This document shows positions 15,534-22,535 of a stretch of 25,421 nucleotides of DNA, piece by piece. Where the stretch lies: assembly GCA_002067405.1 (NCBI GenBank), contig MVRP01000051.1, positions 1-25,421 on the forward strand, written 5' to 3'. Source of the stretch: Syntrophorhabdaceae bacterium PtaU1.Bin034. GTDB lineage: Bacteria > Desulfobacterota_G > Syntrophorhabdia > Syntrophorhabdales > WCHB1-27. The position numbers and the translations under genes are program-made. Below the pieces are notes generated by a model. That model did no database searches. It was not told the origin of the DNA and worked only from the letters and a program-made list of their open reading frames with translations. Within the stretch, counting starts at the first letter, position 1; each line of letters opens with the position of its first letter.

Positions 15534-15707
15534 ATGCAGAATACGCAAACGGCGATCAAGCCGTGGTATCAGCCATGCTCGAAGTGCGGCAAACCGACCT
15601 TTTCAGATCTGCTTGACAGTGAGGGATTGTGCGACTACTGCCGGGAGATCAGATCGATGAAAGCTGCGGTCGTTCGGAGCGGCAAGAAGCGGAAAGAGCA
15701 AAAATGA
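15534..15707 (+). CDS. Small zinc-ribbon protein
   Basis: A 57-residue protein. Two CxxC knuckles (C15/C18 in PCSKCGKP, C33/C36 in LCDYCREI) form a treble-clef or zinc-ribbon-like metal site, followed by a basic tail (GKKRKEQK). Such proteins often bind nucleic acid or serve as small adaptor subunits; no specific family is recognised. The ATG at 15534 has only a weak purine-rich site upstream (GGGAAAACGAG). The gene was preferred over the longer reading frame beginning at 15186 because the promoter lies inside that frame and the upstream part has no recognisable protein features. The stop lies 9 nt from the convergent asparaginase gene. Confidence 0.6.
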   Translation: MQNTQTAIKPWYQPCSKCGKPTFSDLLDSEGLCDYCREIRSMKAAVVRSGKKRKEQK

Positions 15708-15716
15708 CGCCTGTCT

Positions 15717-16619
15717 TTATGCTTCCTTGATGAGATTATAAACCGCCATCTGCCTGTTTGCCCTGATCGCAAAGCCTGCCTTCGAAAGAGCGATAATGCC
15801 GATCGGTACTGCAGGAGGGAACATGTGCAGCCCTTCCTCGCAGGCCATGTCTATCTCCTGTCCATCGCAGACAAGATCGTAGACCGTTTTGGCCAGCATT
15901 TTTCGTATGATCTCCTCCCCGATCCCGGTCGCCGCAAGGGCCGCCGCCGGTCCTGCATAGAAGCCGCATCCAGCCATGGCCGTATCCCCAACCCTTCCCA
16001 GCATCATGGGAGATGCCCCTCCCGTTGAGCTTGCAACAGCCAGGTTCCCGGCCTTATCGAGGGCCACCGCTCCCACAGTATCCAGGGGAAACACGTGCTC
16101 GTAAGGCAATTCGAAATTCCAGACCCGGTGAATATCGGTTTCCTTCCACCGTGTATCCCCCTTCCGGAGCCTGCCCTCTTTTATCGAACGTCGTGTCTTG
16201 TCGTACCGCTTCAGCGCCCGTTCGGAGACAGGCAGCGCCCGGTCCAGACCTGCCCGCCTTGCCAGGATCGTTGCTCCCGGGCCCGCAAGAGCGACATGAG
16301 GCGTGTCAATGATCGCCCGTGCCAGGAGCACGGGGTTCTTCACATCCTGCACTGCTATGACGATACCCAGGCGTCCTTGCGAATCCATGACGCTCGCATC
16401 CATTTCCACGGTCTTTCCGTCCAGGCGCAACGTGGAACCGCTTCCTGCATTGAAGCGGCCGTCATCCTCCAGCACACGAACTGCCTCAATAGCCGCTTCT
16501 GTGGCCTGCCCGCCCTTTTCGAGCAGGGTAAGCGCCTTTTGACAGGCGATTTTGCAGCCTCCGCTGAGTCTTTTTGACGTACCCACCCCTCCGTGGGCAA
16601 CGACGCCGTAGGAGATCAT
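15717..16619 (-). CDS. Isoaspartyl peptidase / L-asparaginase (Ntn hydrolase)
   Basis: Type 2 (plant-type, IaaA-like) asparaginase that cleaves asparagine and/or isoaspartyl dipeptides after self-processing. The autocleavage site and N-terminal nucleophile is T181 in FPLDTVGAVALD. Conserved FNAGSGS (56-62) and the substrate pocket STGGASPMMLGRVGD, followed by GCGFYA, are present. Family members often have K before the GR motif; here it is Met-Leu, a mild variation. The 300-residue length is normal and there is no signal peptide, so it is cytoplasmic. The ATG lies 9 nt after the threonine ammonia-lyase stop, so the two form an operon. It converges on the zinc-ribbon gene. Confidence 0.92.
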   Translation of the reverse strand: MISYGVVAHGGVGTSKRLSGGCKIACQKALTLLEKGGQATEAAIEAVRVLEDDGRFNAGSGSTLRLDGKTVEMDASVMDSQGRLGIVIAVQDVKNPVLLARAIIDTPHVALAGPGATILARRAGLDRALPVSERALKRYDKTRRSIKEGRLRKGDTRWKETDIHRVWNFELPYEHVFPLDTVGAVALDKAGNLAVASSTGGASPMMLGRVGDTAMAGCGFYAGPAAALAATGIGEEIIRKMLAKTVYDLVCDGQEIDMACEEGLHMFPPAVPIGIIALSKAGFAIRANRQMAVYNLIKEA

Positions 16620-16628
16620 CCCGCCACC

Positions 16629-17813
16629 TTATCGTCTCTTTACTTCGTATCCGCTCTCTCCGATATCCCGGAGGATCTCTTCGAGATGCCCCTGTCTCCG
16701 TGTTTCCACAATGAAGATCACCCTGGTTTTGCCAATAGGAAGATCGGCCTGGAGCCTGTCATGGACGACATTGAGTATGTTCCCCCTATGGGCCGCAATA
16801 ATGCCGCTCAGGATCTGCAACGTGCCCGGCACATCATCCACCGACACCTCGAACACCACGATTCTTCCGCTCGTGAGAAGACCCTTGTAGATCATTCTGT
16901 CTACGAGGGTGAGATCGATATTTCCCCCGCTCGCGACGAGGACCAATTTTTTCCCCTTGAAACGGTCCTTGTTCTCCATGACCGCTGCAAGCGGCACGGC
17001 GCCGGCCCCTTCGACGACGAACTTCTGCCGTTCCATAAAGAGGAGGATAGACATTGCGATCGCATCCTCTTCAACCGCCAGGATGTCATCCACGTACTTT
17101 TTGATTACGGAGAATGTCTTTTCCCCGACCTGGCCCACGGCGATGCCATCCGCCAGGGTGTGTGAAGGGACGGCCCTTGCGACGACCTTTGCCTGAAAAG
17201 AATGATAGGCCGACGGCGCTGCCTTCGCCTGCACCCCTATGATTTGAATGTGGGGGGATCTTTCCTTCAGGGCGATCGCCATCCCTGCAACGAGTCCGCC
17301 GCCGCCCACCGGTACAAGGACCGCGTCTACATCGCCGAGATCCTCTACTATCTCCAGGCCCGTTGTGCCCTGGCCTGCCATGACCGATTCATCGTCATAG
17401 GCATGAACGAAAGCGTAGTCTCTAAGCGAAAGGGCATAATCCAGGGATTCCTGGAATGTCTCTCCATGGAGCCGGACGTCTGCCCCGTAGTTCCTGGTTG
17501 CTTCTTCTTTCACGATTGAAACGCTTTTCGGCATGATTATGAGGGCCCGCATCCCGAGCTGTTTTGCCGCGAACGCCACCGCTTGGGCGTGGTTCCCCAT
17601 GGAGGCTGCCACTACCCTTTTCTCCGTCAGATGTATCATCTTGTTGAATGCGCCCCTCACCTTAAAAGAGCCTGTTTTCTGAAGGTTCTCGGCCTTAATA
17701 TAGATCTCGGCTCCTGTCATTTGCGATAAGGAAGTCGAATAGACGAGGGGTGTCCTGTGAATAAAGGGGCGGATCAGGGTATGGGCAATCTCTATGTCCT
17801 GCAGCGTCAGCAT
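16629..17813 (-). CDS. ilvA: Threonine ammonia-lyase with C-terminal ACT domain
   Basis: PLP enzyme converting threonine to 2-oxobutyrate and ammonia, feeding isoleucine synthesis or threonine catabolism. The PLP Lys is K51 in KTGSFKVRGA and the phosphate loop is VPVGGGGLVAG (GGGG at 170-173). A single ACT domain (about 319-394, VVFEVSVDDVPGTLQILSGI) indicates the short 400-residue class. Two oddities: the loop before the second active-site motif is about 4 residues shorter than usual (LTEKRVVAAS), and that motif reads SMGNHAQA instead of the near-universal SAGNHAQG. The ATG has no Shine-Dalgarno; the transcript may be nearly leaderless. It could equally be called tdcB; the neighbouring asparaginase suggests amino-acid degradation. 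Confidence 0.93.
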   Translation of the reverse strand: MLTLQDIEIAHTLIRPFIHRTPLVYSTSLSQMTGAEIYIKAENLQKTGSFKVRGAFNKMIHLTEKRVVAASMGNHAQAVAFAAKQLGMRALIIMPKSVSIVKEEATRNYGADVRLHGETFQESLDYALSLRDYAFVHAYDDESVMAGQGTTGLEIVEDLGDVDAVLVPVGGGGLVAGMAIALKERSPHIQIIGVQAKAAPSAYHSFQAKVVARAVPSHTLADGIAVGQVGEKTFSVIKKYVDDILAVEEDAIAMSILLFMERQKFVVEGAGAVPLAAVMENKDRFKGKKLVLVASGGNIDLTLVDRMIYKGLLTSGRIVVFEVSVDDVPGTLQILSGIIAAHRGNILNVVHDRLQADLPIGKTRVIFIVETRRQGHLEEILRDIGESGYEVKRR

Positions 17814-17822
17814 TTACTATAG

Positions 17823-17851
17823 ACTATAATCGATTTTCAGTTGCACGTCAG
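17823..17851 (-). promoter_or_regulatory. Possible promoter of ilvA giving a near-leaderless mRNA
   Basis: Minus-strand CTGACG (17846-17851), 17-nt spacer, TATAGT (17823-17828). The -10 box is 5 of 6 and the -35 box 4 of 6. A second TATAGT sits at 17816-17821, directly before the start codon at 17813. The transcript would begin within a few bases of the ATG, consistent with the missing Shine-Dalgarno. Confidence 0.4.
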
Positions 17852-17897
17852 CTGCAGGCCGCGTGTTTGCCTCTGCCCGGGGAAGACGGATCAACGC

Positions 17898-19067
17898 CTA
17901 ATACAGGAACATCGGCTTCCCCAGCATGTTCCTCACCTTCGGACGATAGTTTTCAGGATCATAGAGGGCAGTCACATCCACATGCTTTTTGGCTGCCGTT
18001 ACGAGCTCGATGGGCACGGTCGTGTATATCCCCTGCTGAAGCGCTACCATTCGGCCCGTATGGCCAAGGGCTATTTGACTGAGCGCCAGGTTCCCGTATG
18101 AAACGGCGACCATACGGTCAAGGGAGTCAGGAGCGCCTGATCGCATGATATACGCCAACTGCTGATAGATCATGTTTATGCCCGTACGTTTCTTGATCTC
18201 GTCCGCCACTACCGAGCCGATGCCACCCAGTTTTTTGTGTCCGTAAGCGTCCGCCTCTCCGCTTTCCAGAATGGTGCCCCCTTTGAAATAAGCGCCTTCG
18301 GATATGGTCATGATCGCGTAAAGGGAAGGGTTGTGAGCGCGATCTTCTGCCAGAAATCGGGAAAGCCGGTCGATATCGAAGGGGACTTCCGATATGACCG
18401 CCCGGTCCACGTCGGCAAGATAGGCGGCAAAAAGCGATGTTTCTCCCGAATTGCGGCCGAACAGCTCCACCACGCCTATGCGCTCGTGAGAGCCGGCCGT
18501 AGTGCGAAGCGCGTTGATCGCATCAACGGAGCGTGTGACGGCAGTGGAAAAACCGATGCAGAAATCCGTCCCGAAGACATCGTTATCCATCGTCTTTGGT
18601 ATTGCCACGACCTGAAATCCTTCGTGGTGAAGCCGTCTCGCGAAGCTGAGGGTGTCGTCGCCCCCGATAGGGATGATCGCTTCGATGTTCAGTGCGTCAA
18701 GCACCCTCAGTATATGGCGGGTGCAATCCACCTTGCCGCTGTCCGTTGTCACCCGATCTTCCTGTCTGATGAATCGGGGCACGTCATCGGGCTGCACACT
18801 GCTTGGATTGGTGCGGGACGTATGAAGAATCGTGCCGCCGGTCCGGTCTATGGTGCGTACCTTCTCGGCTGAGAGCTGCATGGTGTACTTTGCAGTAGTT
18901 TCAGGGTTATCCGGATCGACGCACAAAAGCCCGAGCCATCCTCGCCTGATGCCCAGTACCTGAATATTGTGGCTTTCAGCCTGTGATACGACTGCCTTGA
19001 TGGCAACGTTCAGACCCGGGACGTCCCCGCCTCCGGTGAGAATACCTATCCTTCGTTTTTCAGCCAC
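17898..19067 (-). CDS. 6-phosphofructokinase, probable pyrophosphate-dependent type
   Basis: Phosphorylates fructose 6-phosphate. It is a PfkA-superfamily protein of 389 residues, with N-terminal [24 protein letters not shown] (132-143), IPKTMDND (156-163, catalytic D161) and MTISEGA. ATP enzymes carry Gly at the two positions that discriminate the phosphate donor (GGDGS and PGTIDND in E. coli PfkA). Here these are Asp (second D of GGDDT) and Lys (PKTMDND), the signature of PPi-dependent enzymes. That would make the step reversible and ATP-sparing. It starts at a GTG at 19067 with GGGAGG 5 nt upstream, and it has its own promoter. Confidence 0.92.
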   Translation of the reverse strand: MAEKRRIGILTGGGDVPGLNVAIKAVVSQAESHNIQVLGIRRGWLGLLCVDPDNPETTAKYTMQLSAEKVRTIDRTGGTILHTSRTNPSSVQPDDVPRFIRQEDRVTTDSGKVDCTRHILRVLDALNIEAIIPIGGDDTLSFARRLHHEGFQVVAIPKTMDNDVFGTDFCIGFSTAVTRSVDAINALRTTAGSHERIGVVELFGRNSGETSLFAAYLADVDRAVISEVPFDIDRLSRFLAEDRAHNPSLYAIMTISEGAYFKGGTILESGEADAYGHKKLGGIGSVVADEIKKRTGINMIYQQLAYIMRSGAPDSLDRMVAVSYGNLALSQIALGHTGRMVALQQGIYTTVPIELVTAAKKHVDVTALYDPENYRPKVRNMLGKPMFLY

Positions 19068-19137
19068 GGTTCCTCCCTCTTTTGCGTTTTTCTACGGTTG
19101 ATCCGACCACAGGTTGCCCTTTCCGTACGTTACCTTA

Positions 19138-19166
19138 AAGCTAGGCTGAAGGCCATTTCTTGTCAA
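19138..19166 (-). promoter_or_regulatory. Probable promoter of the phosphofructokinase gene
   Basis: Minus-strand TTGACA (19161-19166, perfect -35), 17-nt spacer, TAGCTT (19138-19143; the key T1, A2 and T6 match). The leader would be about 64 nt. Confidence 0.5.
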
Positions 19167-19215
19167 GCTCCTGAAACCGCTATTTCGGCACAAACCTTCA
19201 CCTTCGCGGGCCATA

Positions 19216-19243
19216 TTGGCATTTTGCCAAAAGGTATTATGTT
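19216..19243 (+). promoter_or_regulatory. Possible promoter with palindrome over the -35 box
   Basis: TTGGCA (19216-19221), 16-nt spacer, TATGTT (19238-19243), upstream of the small gene at 19286. The -35 box is one arm of a perfect inverted repeat, TTGGCA-TTT-TGCCAA (19216-19230), an operator candidate of the same geometry as that at 15427. Confidence 0.4.
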
Positions 19244-19273
19244 AAGTCAACACGGGTTTTGAACAAGGACGAC

Positions 19274-19279
19274 AGGAGG
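19274..19279 (+). promoter_or_regulatory. Shine-Dalgarno that decides the start at 19286
   Basis: Consensus AGGAGG, 6 nt before the ATG at 19286. It rules against the in-frame TTG at 19259, which has no ribosome site. Confidence 0.8.
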
Positions 19280-19285
19280 CATCTT

Positions 19286-19612
19286 ATGTTTTGCAGAAGA
19301 AAGTACCTAGTTGACCCGAGGAACCGGGAGCACGTGAAACGGATGAACGCGCTCCTTTTGCAGCGAAAATTCCAGTTTGTGGTGGGCGAGGGAACCGACG
19401 TGCTGAAAGGCTGGTGCGGCGACGTGCGTGTGGACAACAACGCTTTTCTCGTGCTCACCGACGTGATCCTTGATGTGACCAAAGCGGCGAAGCAAAGAGA
19501 GTACCAGGAACACTCAGAGCTGCGTTTCTTCAACACGCCGTTTGCAGCCTTTGTCAATGAGGGTCTGAATGGCGGCAAAGGAGAGGCAAGGACCGGGGTG
19601 GGAGAGGACTAA
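19286..19612 (+). CDS. Small protein of unknown function
   Basis: A 108-residue protein; I recognise no family. It is soluble, with no signal peptide or membrane segment. The N-terminal half is basic (RRKYLVDPRNREHVKRM), followed by a beta-rich section (KFQFVVGEGTDVLKGW, NNAFLVLTDVILDV). The C-terminal third is polar, ending in a Gly/Glu-rich tail. Two Cys (residue 3 and one in GWCGD) are too far apart to suggest a metal site. The consensus ribosome site supports expression from the ATG. It is divergent from the phosphofructokinase gene, and the two share a 218-nt control region. Confidence 0.65.
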   Translation: MFCRRKYLVDPRNREHVKRMNALLLQRKFQFVVGEGTDVLKGWCGDVRVDNNAFLVLTDVILDVTKAAKQREYQEHSELRFFNTPFAAFVNEGLNGGKGEARTGVGED

Positions 19613-19682
19613 CCGTAAAGGCAAGCACGGGCGCATGCCCGGCGTCGGGGTGGGGAAGCACCGAATGTGATCTCCAGCCACC

Positions 19683-19708
19683 CAGTGAGCAAAAACGCCC
19701 GCTCACTG
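19683..19708 (+). terminator. Perfect 8-bp hairpin downstream of the unknown small gene
   Basis: Arms CAGTGAGC (19683-19690) and GCTCACTG (19701-19708) with a 10-nt loop starting in five A. It is 71 nt after the stop codon. No T-tract follows, so it is not a classical intrinsic terminator; it may be an RNA-stabilising stem or a protein site. Confidence 0.3.
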
Positions 19709-19715
19709 TCCTGAT

Positions 19716-19744
19716 TTCGCCCACCGGCAATTATGTTATATAAT
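19716..19744 (+). promoter_or_regulatory. Possible promoter before the RodZ-like gene
   Basis: Perfect TATAAT (19739-19744) with a poor -35 (TTCGCC, 19716-19721) at 17 nt. The start site would be near 19751, leaving about 200 nt of leader containing the CTCAGC/GCTGAG hairpin. Confidence 0.3.
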
Positions 19745-19953
19745 CTCAGCAATTTCGCTGAGGTATGGAAAAACGTCCCGCCCCGTACTGTTATATAGTT
19801 GCAATATGGCCCGCAGAACGCGCCGTTCTGACCTTCTGATATCATCGCTCTTTGCCTGACGCCCCCCGGTTCTATTTGGTTTCGGAAGCGTAGTCATGTC
19901 TGGTATGACGTTTGCTTGAATAAACTGCGATTTTCAGTCAGGAGATAAAAGGA

Positions 19954-20532
19954 TTGTCGATTGGTAGGATATCGAGGCGTTCGAGGCGGATGTGTGCCGC
20001 AACCGGCGGCGGGATCGACCGGGGTCCAGGCGAGGAGTTAGAGGAAAGCTCCGGCATTGACCTTTCCCGGATCGGGCCTTTACTGAAAGACGCGAGGGAT
20101 CGGAAGTCATTGTCTTTGGAGAGCGCCTCGGAAGCTCTCTTCATAAAGAAGTCCACTCTCGGCGCAATTGAGTCCGGTTACTGGGATCTGCTGCCCCACC
20201 CTGTTTACGTAAAGGGCTACGTCAAATCCTATGCCTCCTATCTGGGCATCTATGATAACGTGAAACTGCAGTTGGGCTGGTACGGCCGGGCGCGACCGGC
20301 CGAGCATGAAATGAATAAGCTCACCGGGTTGGAAGAGGGCGAGGGGTATATCGAGCCAAGAGAAACAAATGTACACTGGAACTTTCTAAGAAGACTGCTC
20401 ATGGTCTTGTCGTCAGTTATCGGTATCGGCTTGACCCTCGCCTTTTCTTCCGGTGTCTCTTCGATGAATGTTATTCGTCTGGAAGATGTTCTTATTGCGT
20501 GCTCCACCAATTGGTTTCGCCGCCCCCGATAG
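19954..20532 (+). CDS. Short RodZ-like protein: helix-turn-helix plus one membrane segment
   Basis: A 192-residue protein. Residues about 38-100 form the RodZ-type Cro/C1 helix-turn-helix (IGPLLKDARDRKSLSLES, LPHPVYVKGYVKSYASYLGI). A charged linker and a single transmembrane helix at about 147-166 (RRLLMVLSSVIGIGLTLAF) follow. In RodZ, which ties MreB to the membrane, a large periplasmic DUF4115 domain comes next. Here only about 26 residues remain (ending TNWFRRPR), and no continuation is seen in other frames before etfB. The TTG start at 19954 has AGGAG 9 nt upstream; the ATG at 19990 is an alternative and would remove 12 Arg/Ser-rich residues. It may be a truncated paralogue or a distinct membrane-bound regulator. 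Confidence 0.7.
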   Translation: MSIGRISRRSRRMCAATGGGIDRGPGEELEESSGIDLSRIGPLLKDARDRKSLSLESASEALFIKKSTLGAIESGYWDLLPHPVYVKGYVKSYASYLGIYDNVKLQLGWYGRARPAEHEMNKLTGLEEGEGYIEPRETNVHWNFLRRLLMVLSSVIGIGLTLAFSSGVSSMNVIRLEDVLIACSTNWFRRPR

Positions 20533-20717
20533 CTAAGCGCCTGATCCGTTCTCCCTGATCCCCCGTTCTGACACCCTTCCTTAACCCTTCCGCAAAAAAA
20601 AGAAGGCACTGCAAAAATCGCTCAATTGCTTTACACTTCCCTCACCACGATTTGATTAACAAGAGGTGGAATCGGGCAGAGTTATATGGTACAAAAAAAA
20701 TGTCCGTTTGAAACCTT

Positions 20718-20731
20718 CCGGCATTCGCCGG
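20718..20731 (+). promoter_or_regulatory. Small hairpin in the etfB leader
   Basis: CCGGC-ATTC-GCCGG lies 13 nt before the AAGGAGG ribosome site (20745-20751) of etfB. The 226-nt gap before etfB shows no convincing -35/-10 pair. Confidence 0.3.
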
Positions 20732-20758
20732 TAATGGCCAAATTAAGGAGGCGGTTCA

Positions 20759-21541
20759 ATGAATATAGTCGTGCTGGCGAAGCAGGTCCCCGACCCCGAA
20801 GCGCTCATCGAAATCGCGGGTCAAGGGCAGAAGCTGGAGATTGAGCAGAAATTTGCGGCAAATCTCTTTGACGAGCTTGCCCTTGAGGAGGCGTTGAGAA
20901 TAAAGGAAAAACATGGCGGAAAAGTGAAGGTCATCACCCTGGGGAGCGATAAAGCAACGGAGGTGTTGCGAACCGGGATCGCCATGGGAGCGGACGAGGT
21001 ATTGCTCCTCGAGGATCAGGCATTGACGGACGGCGATGGTTTCAGTACCGCCTTTATTTTAAGCGAAGCAATAAAAAAGGAAGCGGCTGACATCATCCTT
21101 TGCGGCCGGCAGGCGATAGATGATGACCGCGCAGAGGTTGGTCCCATGGTTGCCCAGTTTTTGGGCCTGCCCCACGTGGGAAGTGTTACCAAGCTCGATG
21201 TGTCGGGAGACAAGGCAACAGCCGAATACGCGATAGAAGGCGGCAAAGAAGTGGTGGAAGTACCCCTCCCTTCCGTGTTTACCGCGGAAAGGGGGCTGAA
21301 CGAGCCGCGGGTCCCGATGATCACGGGCGTGATGAAGGCAATGAAAACGCCCATACCGAAACTCAAGCCCGAAGAGCTTGGATTGTCGCCGGAGCAAACA
21401 GGCGCAGCAGGAGCAAAGACAAAAACCGTGCAATATATACCGCCGAAGAAGAGGCCCGGGGTGCAGTTCATTTCCGGAGAACCGCGAGAAGCGGCAGCCG
21501 AGGCGGTGAGGATTCTCACAGACGTGGAAAGGGTCGTTTAA
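20759..21541 (+). CDS. fixA: Electron transfer flavoprotein beta subunit (FixA/EtfB)
   Basis: Beta subunit of a heterodimeric electron transfer flavoprotein; in FixAB-type proteins it contributes to nucleotide and flavin binding. The 260-residue length is typical. Seen: MNIVVLAKQVPDPEA at the N-terminus, NLFDELALEEALRI, CGRQAIDDDRAEVGPMVA (the ETF beta signature region) and LPSVFTAERGLNEPR. A strong AAGGAGG lies 7 nt before the ATG. It is followed after 13 nt by the alpha subunit, then fixC and fixX. That gene order assigns it to the FixABCX (electron-bifurcating) group rather than to a plain fatty-acid ETF. Confidence 0.95.
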   Translation: MNIVVLAKQVPDPEALIEIAGQGQKLEIEQKFAANLFDELALEEALRIKEKHGGKVKVITLGSDKATEVLRTGIAMGADEVLLLEDQALTDGDGFSTAFILSEAIKKEAADIILCGRQAIDDDRAEVGPMVAQFLGLPHVGSVTKLDVSGDKATAEYAIEGGKEVVEVPLPSVFTAERGLNEPRVPMITGVMKAMKTPIPKLKPEELGLSPEQTGAAGAKTKTVQYIPPKKRPGVQFISGEPREAAAEAVRILTDVERVV

Positions 21542-21554
21542 GGGAGGGGTTGAG

Positions 21555-22532
21555 ATGGAAAAGATACTCATATTTGTAGAGGTAAAGGAGAACGAACCGA
21601 GAAAGGTTTCCCTTGAACTCTTGAGTGAAGGCAGGAAGCTGGCCGCGAACAGCGGCTGGACCGCCGAAGCGGTGGTGTTCGGACAGATCTCACCCTCGGT
21701 AAAGGAGAGAATCCTTCCTTACGTGCAAAAGCTTGTCAACATCACGGATCCCGCTCTCGAGCAATACACGGCTGAAGGCTATGCGCTGGCCCTTGCAGCC
21801 TATATCAAGGAGACAGAACCCAACATTGCCGCCGCGGGCGCTACGCGGATCGGGCGCGATTTTACGCCGAGGGCAGCAGTGCTCCTGCAATCGGGCATTG
21901 CATCCGACGTGACCGGCGCAGACTGGCTCGGCGATCCTGCGACTTTCATACGTCCCATGTACGGCGGCAAGGTGCTTGCTCAGGTCGCTTTCAAGGCTTA
22001 TCCCGCCCTGGTGACGACACGGCCGAATACCTTCGATATCACCCAGCCGGGCGGCGAGATAGGCGAATTCGTGGAAAAGCAGGTCGGCATCTTACCTGAT
22101 CACGTGAGGACAAAGGTCCTTCGGGTTGAGGAGAAGGCAAAAGTAAAGGCAGACCTGACAGAGGCGGATATCATCGTTTCCGGCGGTCGCGGGATGAAGG
22201 CGGCCGAAAACTTCAAGGTTCTGGAAGAGCTGGCGGACGTGATCGGCGCAACGGTCGGTGCAACGAGATCGGTGGTGGACGCCAAATGGCGGGATTACGA
22301 AGACCAGGTGGGCAAGAGCGGAAAGACGGTTTCTCCCAAGCTTTACATAGCGGCGGGTATTTCGGGCGCTATTCACCATATCATGGGGATGGATACGTCG
22401 AAAGTCGTGCTTGCCATCAACAAGGACCCCAATGCAATCATATTCAATTACGCCAATTACGGGATTGTGGGCGATCTTTTTGATGTGGTGCCGGCGTTGA
22501 CGGAAGAGTTCAGGAAGAAGCTGGGTGAGTAG
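21555..22532 (+). CDS. fixB: Electron transfer flavoprotein alpha subunit (FixB/EtfA)
   Basis: Alpha subunit (325 residues) that binds FAD through its C-terminal domain: SGGRGMKAAENFKVLEELAD, VGATRSVVDAKW, LYIAAGISGAIHHIMGMDTS and VVLAINKDPNAIIF. The N-terminal domain (1-200) is the usual ETF fold with TRIGRDFTPRAAVLLQSGIASD. There is no N-terminal ferredoxin extension of the kind seen in some clostridial EtfA proteins; the Fe-S function is instead supplied by the separate fixX gene. The ATG has GGGAGGGG upstream. It ends 3 nt before fixC. Confidence 0.95.
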   Translation: MEKILIFVEVKENEPRKVSLELLSEGRKLAANSGWTAEAVVFGQISPSVKERILPYVQKLVNITDPALEQYTAEGYALALAAYIKETEPNIAAAGATRIGRDFTPRAAVLLQSGIASDVTGADWLGDPATFIRPMYGGKVLAQVAFKAYPALVTTRPNTFDITQPGGEIGEFVEKQVGILPDHVRTKVLRVEEKAKVKADLTEADIIVSGGRGMKAAENFKVLEELADVIGATVGATRSVVDAKWRDYEDQVGKSGKTVSPKLYIAAGISGAIHHIMGMDTSKVVLAINKDPNAIIFNYANYGIVGDLFDVVPALTEEFRKKLGE

Positions 22533-22535
22533 AAT

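Larger units (their letters stand above)
19613..19953. other. 341-nt intergenic region with three hairpins and a promoter candidate
   Basis: No coding sequence is supported. It contains a hairpin at 19628-19641 (CGGGC/GCCCG, 4-nt loop), a stronger one at 19683-19708 (8-bp stem), one at 19745-19762 (CTCAGC/GCTGAG, 6-nt loop) directly after a perfect TATAAT box at 19739-19744, and a short one at 19893-19909 (GTCAT/ATGAC). It is AT-richer than its surroundings in the middle. It could serve as terminator plus promoter region, or could encode a small RNA. Confidence 0.45.

Noticed and set aside
19217..19228. Sigma-54 -24/-12 promoter suggested by TTGGCATTTTGC
   Set aside because: The GG and GC dinucleotides are 6 nt apart, not the 10 nt required; the sequence is better explained as a palindrome.
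19259..19285. Upstream TTG start for the unknown small protein
   Set aside because: There is no Shine-Dalgarno before the TTG, whereas AGGAGG sits at ideal distance from the ATG at 19286.
20652..20736. Candidate etfB promoters (TTGATT at 20652, TTGAAA at 20708)
   Set aside because: Neither has a reasonable -10 at 16-18 nt, so no promoter is called.
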